Shown in pieces: positions 6,467 through 6,605 of a stretch of DNA of 6,605 nucleotides. Positions within the stretch are counted from its first letter, which is position 1. Every line of letters starts with the position of its first letter. Under the pieces are notes generated by a model that saw only the letters and a program-made list of their open reading frames with translations, ran no database searches and was not told the DNA's origin. The translations under genes were made by a program, and so were the position numbers. Origin of the DNA: JAQIBY01 sp964407055 (lineage in GTDB: Bacteria; Bacteroidota; Bacteroidia; Bacteroidales; ML635J-15); assembly GCA_964407055.1 (NCBI GenBank), contig CAYOUD010000149.1, positions 1 through 6,605 of the forward strand, in the 5' to 3' direction.

Positions 6467-6515
6467 TATGAAAAAAGGAAGCTTACACTTCCAATTTAGT
6501 GGGTCATGCTGGATT
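6443..6515. repeat. 73-bp direct repeat, copy 2 (intact unit)
   Basis: This is the partner of 6045-6117: 70 of 73 positions identical with no gap. Here it joins the intact tRNA-Val 3' end, the terminator and the start of the intact GIY-YIG gene. Because the match spans three different feature types, segment duplication explains it better than shared tRNA sequence alone. Confidence 0.9.
6471..6492 (-). terminator. Rho-independent terminator after tRNA-Val
   Basis: Read leftward, GGAAGTGTAAGCTTCC folds into a 5-bp stem with a 6-nt loop (6492-6477) and is followed by TTTTTT (6476-6471). It begins 7 nt after the tRNA 3' end and finishes 4 nt before the GIY-YIG start codon, so it should end the tRNA transcript and hold down nuclease expression. 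Confidence 0.72.
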
Positions 6516-6574
6516 CGAACCAGCGACTTCTACCCTGTCAAGGTAACACTCTAAACCAACTGAGTTAATGACCC
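6500..6574 (-). tRNA. tRNA-Val (anticodon GAC)
   Basis: Read leftward, 75 nt fold into a full cloverleaf. The acceptor is GGGTCAT with ATGACCC, followed by discriminator A. T8 and A9 precede the D-stem ACTC/GAGT around a loop with GTTGG. The anticodon stem is TTACC/GGTAG with loop TTGACAG, placing GAC (plus-strand gtc at 6537-6539) at positions 34-36. The variable loop is five bases, and the T-arm is GCTGG, TTCGAAT, CCAGC. GAC reads valine codons GUC and GUU. The 3' CCA is not encoded, because the bases after the discriminator are CT. No promoter is visible in the 31 bases left before the window edge, so it may be transcribed with upstream genes. Confidence 0.93.
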
Positions 6575-6580
6575 ATTTTT

Positions 6581-6605
6581 TTGCCTGTCATCCGCCAGTT
6601 GGCGG
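6581..6605. repeat. REP-like palindrome at window edge
   Basis: CCGCCA (6592-6597) and TGGCGG (6600-6605) are perfect inverted arms around GT, preceded by TTGCCTGTCAT. The block is shared with 6153-6175 (21 of 23). It lies just upstream of the intact tRNA and may continue outside the window. It is unusually GC-rich for its surroundings. No T-run follows on either visible side, so it does not look like a terminator. Confidence 0.6.

Noticed and set aside
6537..6539. tRNA read as tRNA-Asp (gtc on the plus strand)
   Set aside because: The cloverleaf with the correct D-, anticodon and T-arm order forms on the minus strand, where the anticodon is GAC, valine.
6581..6605. Palindrome as a terminator of an upstream gene or as a CRISPR repeat
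   Set aside because: No T-run follows the hairpin in view, and only two irregularly spaced copies exist, without spacers of constant length.

Overview
The window looks like chromosomal DNA of a member of the Bacteroidota. Four things point there: an outer-membrane TonB-dependent receptor carrying the N-terminal carboxypeptidase-regulatory-like domain typical of that phylum; a compact SPOR-domain secreted protein of the Bacteroidota type; a transketolase split into half-genes; and a promoter of the phylum's own class (TTG, 17 nt, TATATTTG). Shine-Dalgarno sequences are weak or absent and the DNA is AT-rich, which also fits. Genus and species cannot be read from the sequence.

Layout. Positions 1-89 hold the frameshifted end of an IS5-type transposase. 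An AT-rich spacer leads into a rightward TonB-dependent receptor gene (296-2758), best compared with HmuR/HemR-type haem or metal receptors. Its stop codon overlaps that of a leftward gene set in a shared TTAA. The leftward set reads, in transcription order, an Mpl-type Mur ligase (5960-4602), a small LEA-2-like lipoprotein (4577-4119), a secreted SPOR-domain protein (4088-3582) and the N-terminal half of transketolase (3582-2755). Spacers are 24 nt, 30 nt and a 1-nt overlap, so it is probably one transcript driven from about 6022-5995. The first and third genes concern peptidoglycan, the second is an envelope lipoprotein, and the fourth belongs to central carbon metabolism. The C-terminal half of transketolase is not in the window.

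The right end (about 5980-6605) is the most unusual part. An intact tRNA-Val(GAC) gene is followed on the same strand by a terminator hairpin and then almost immediately by a small GIY-YIG nuclease gene. Beyond that lies a decayed second copy of the same arrangement: a tRNA-Val relic interrupted by a REP-like palindromic insert, the same terminator, and the first nine codons of the same GIY-YIG gene. The two copies share 73 bp with 3 mismatches at a fixed 398-bp offset. The left edge of the decayed copy lies next to the promoter of the Mur-ligase operon. A second REP-like palindrome lies upstream of the intact tRNA at the window edge. This suggests a tandemly duplicated tRNA plus nuclease unit, possibly a small selfish element; that reading is inference.
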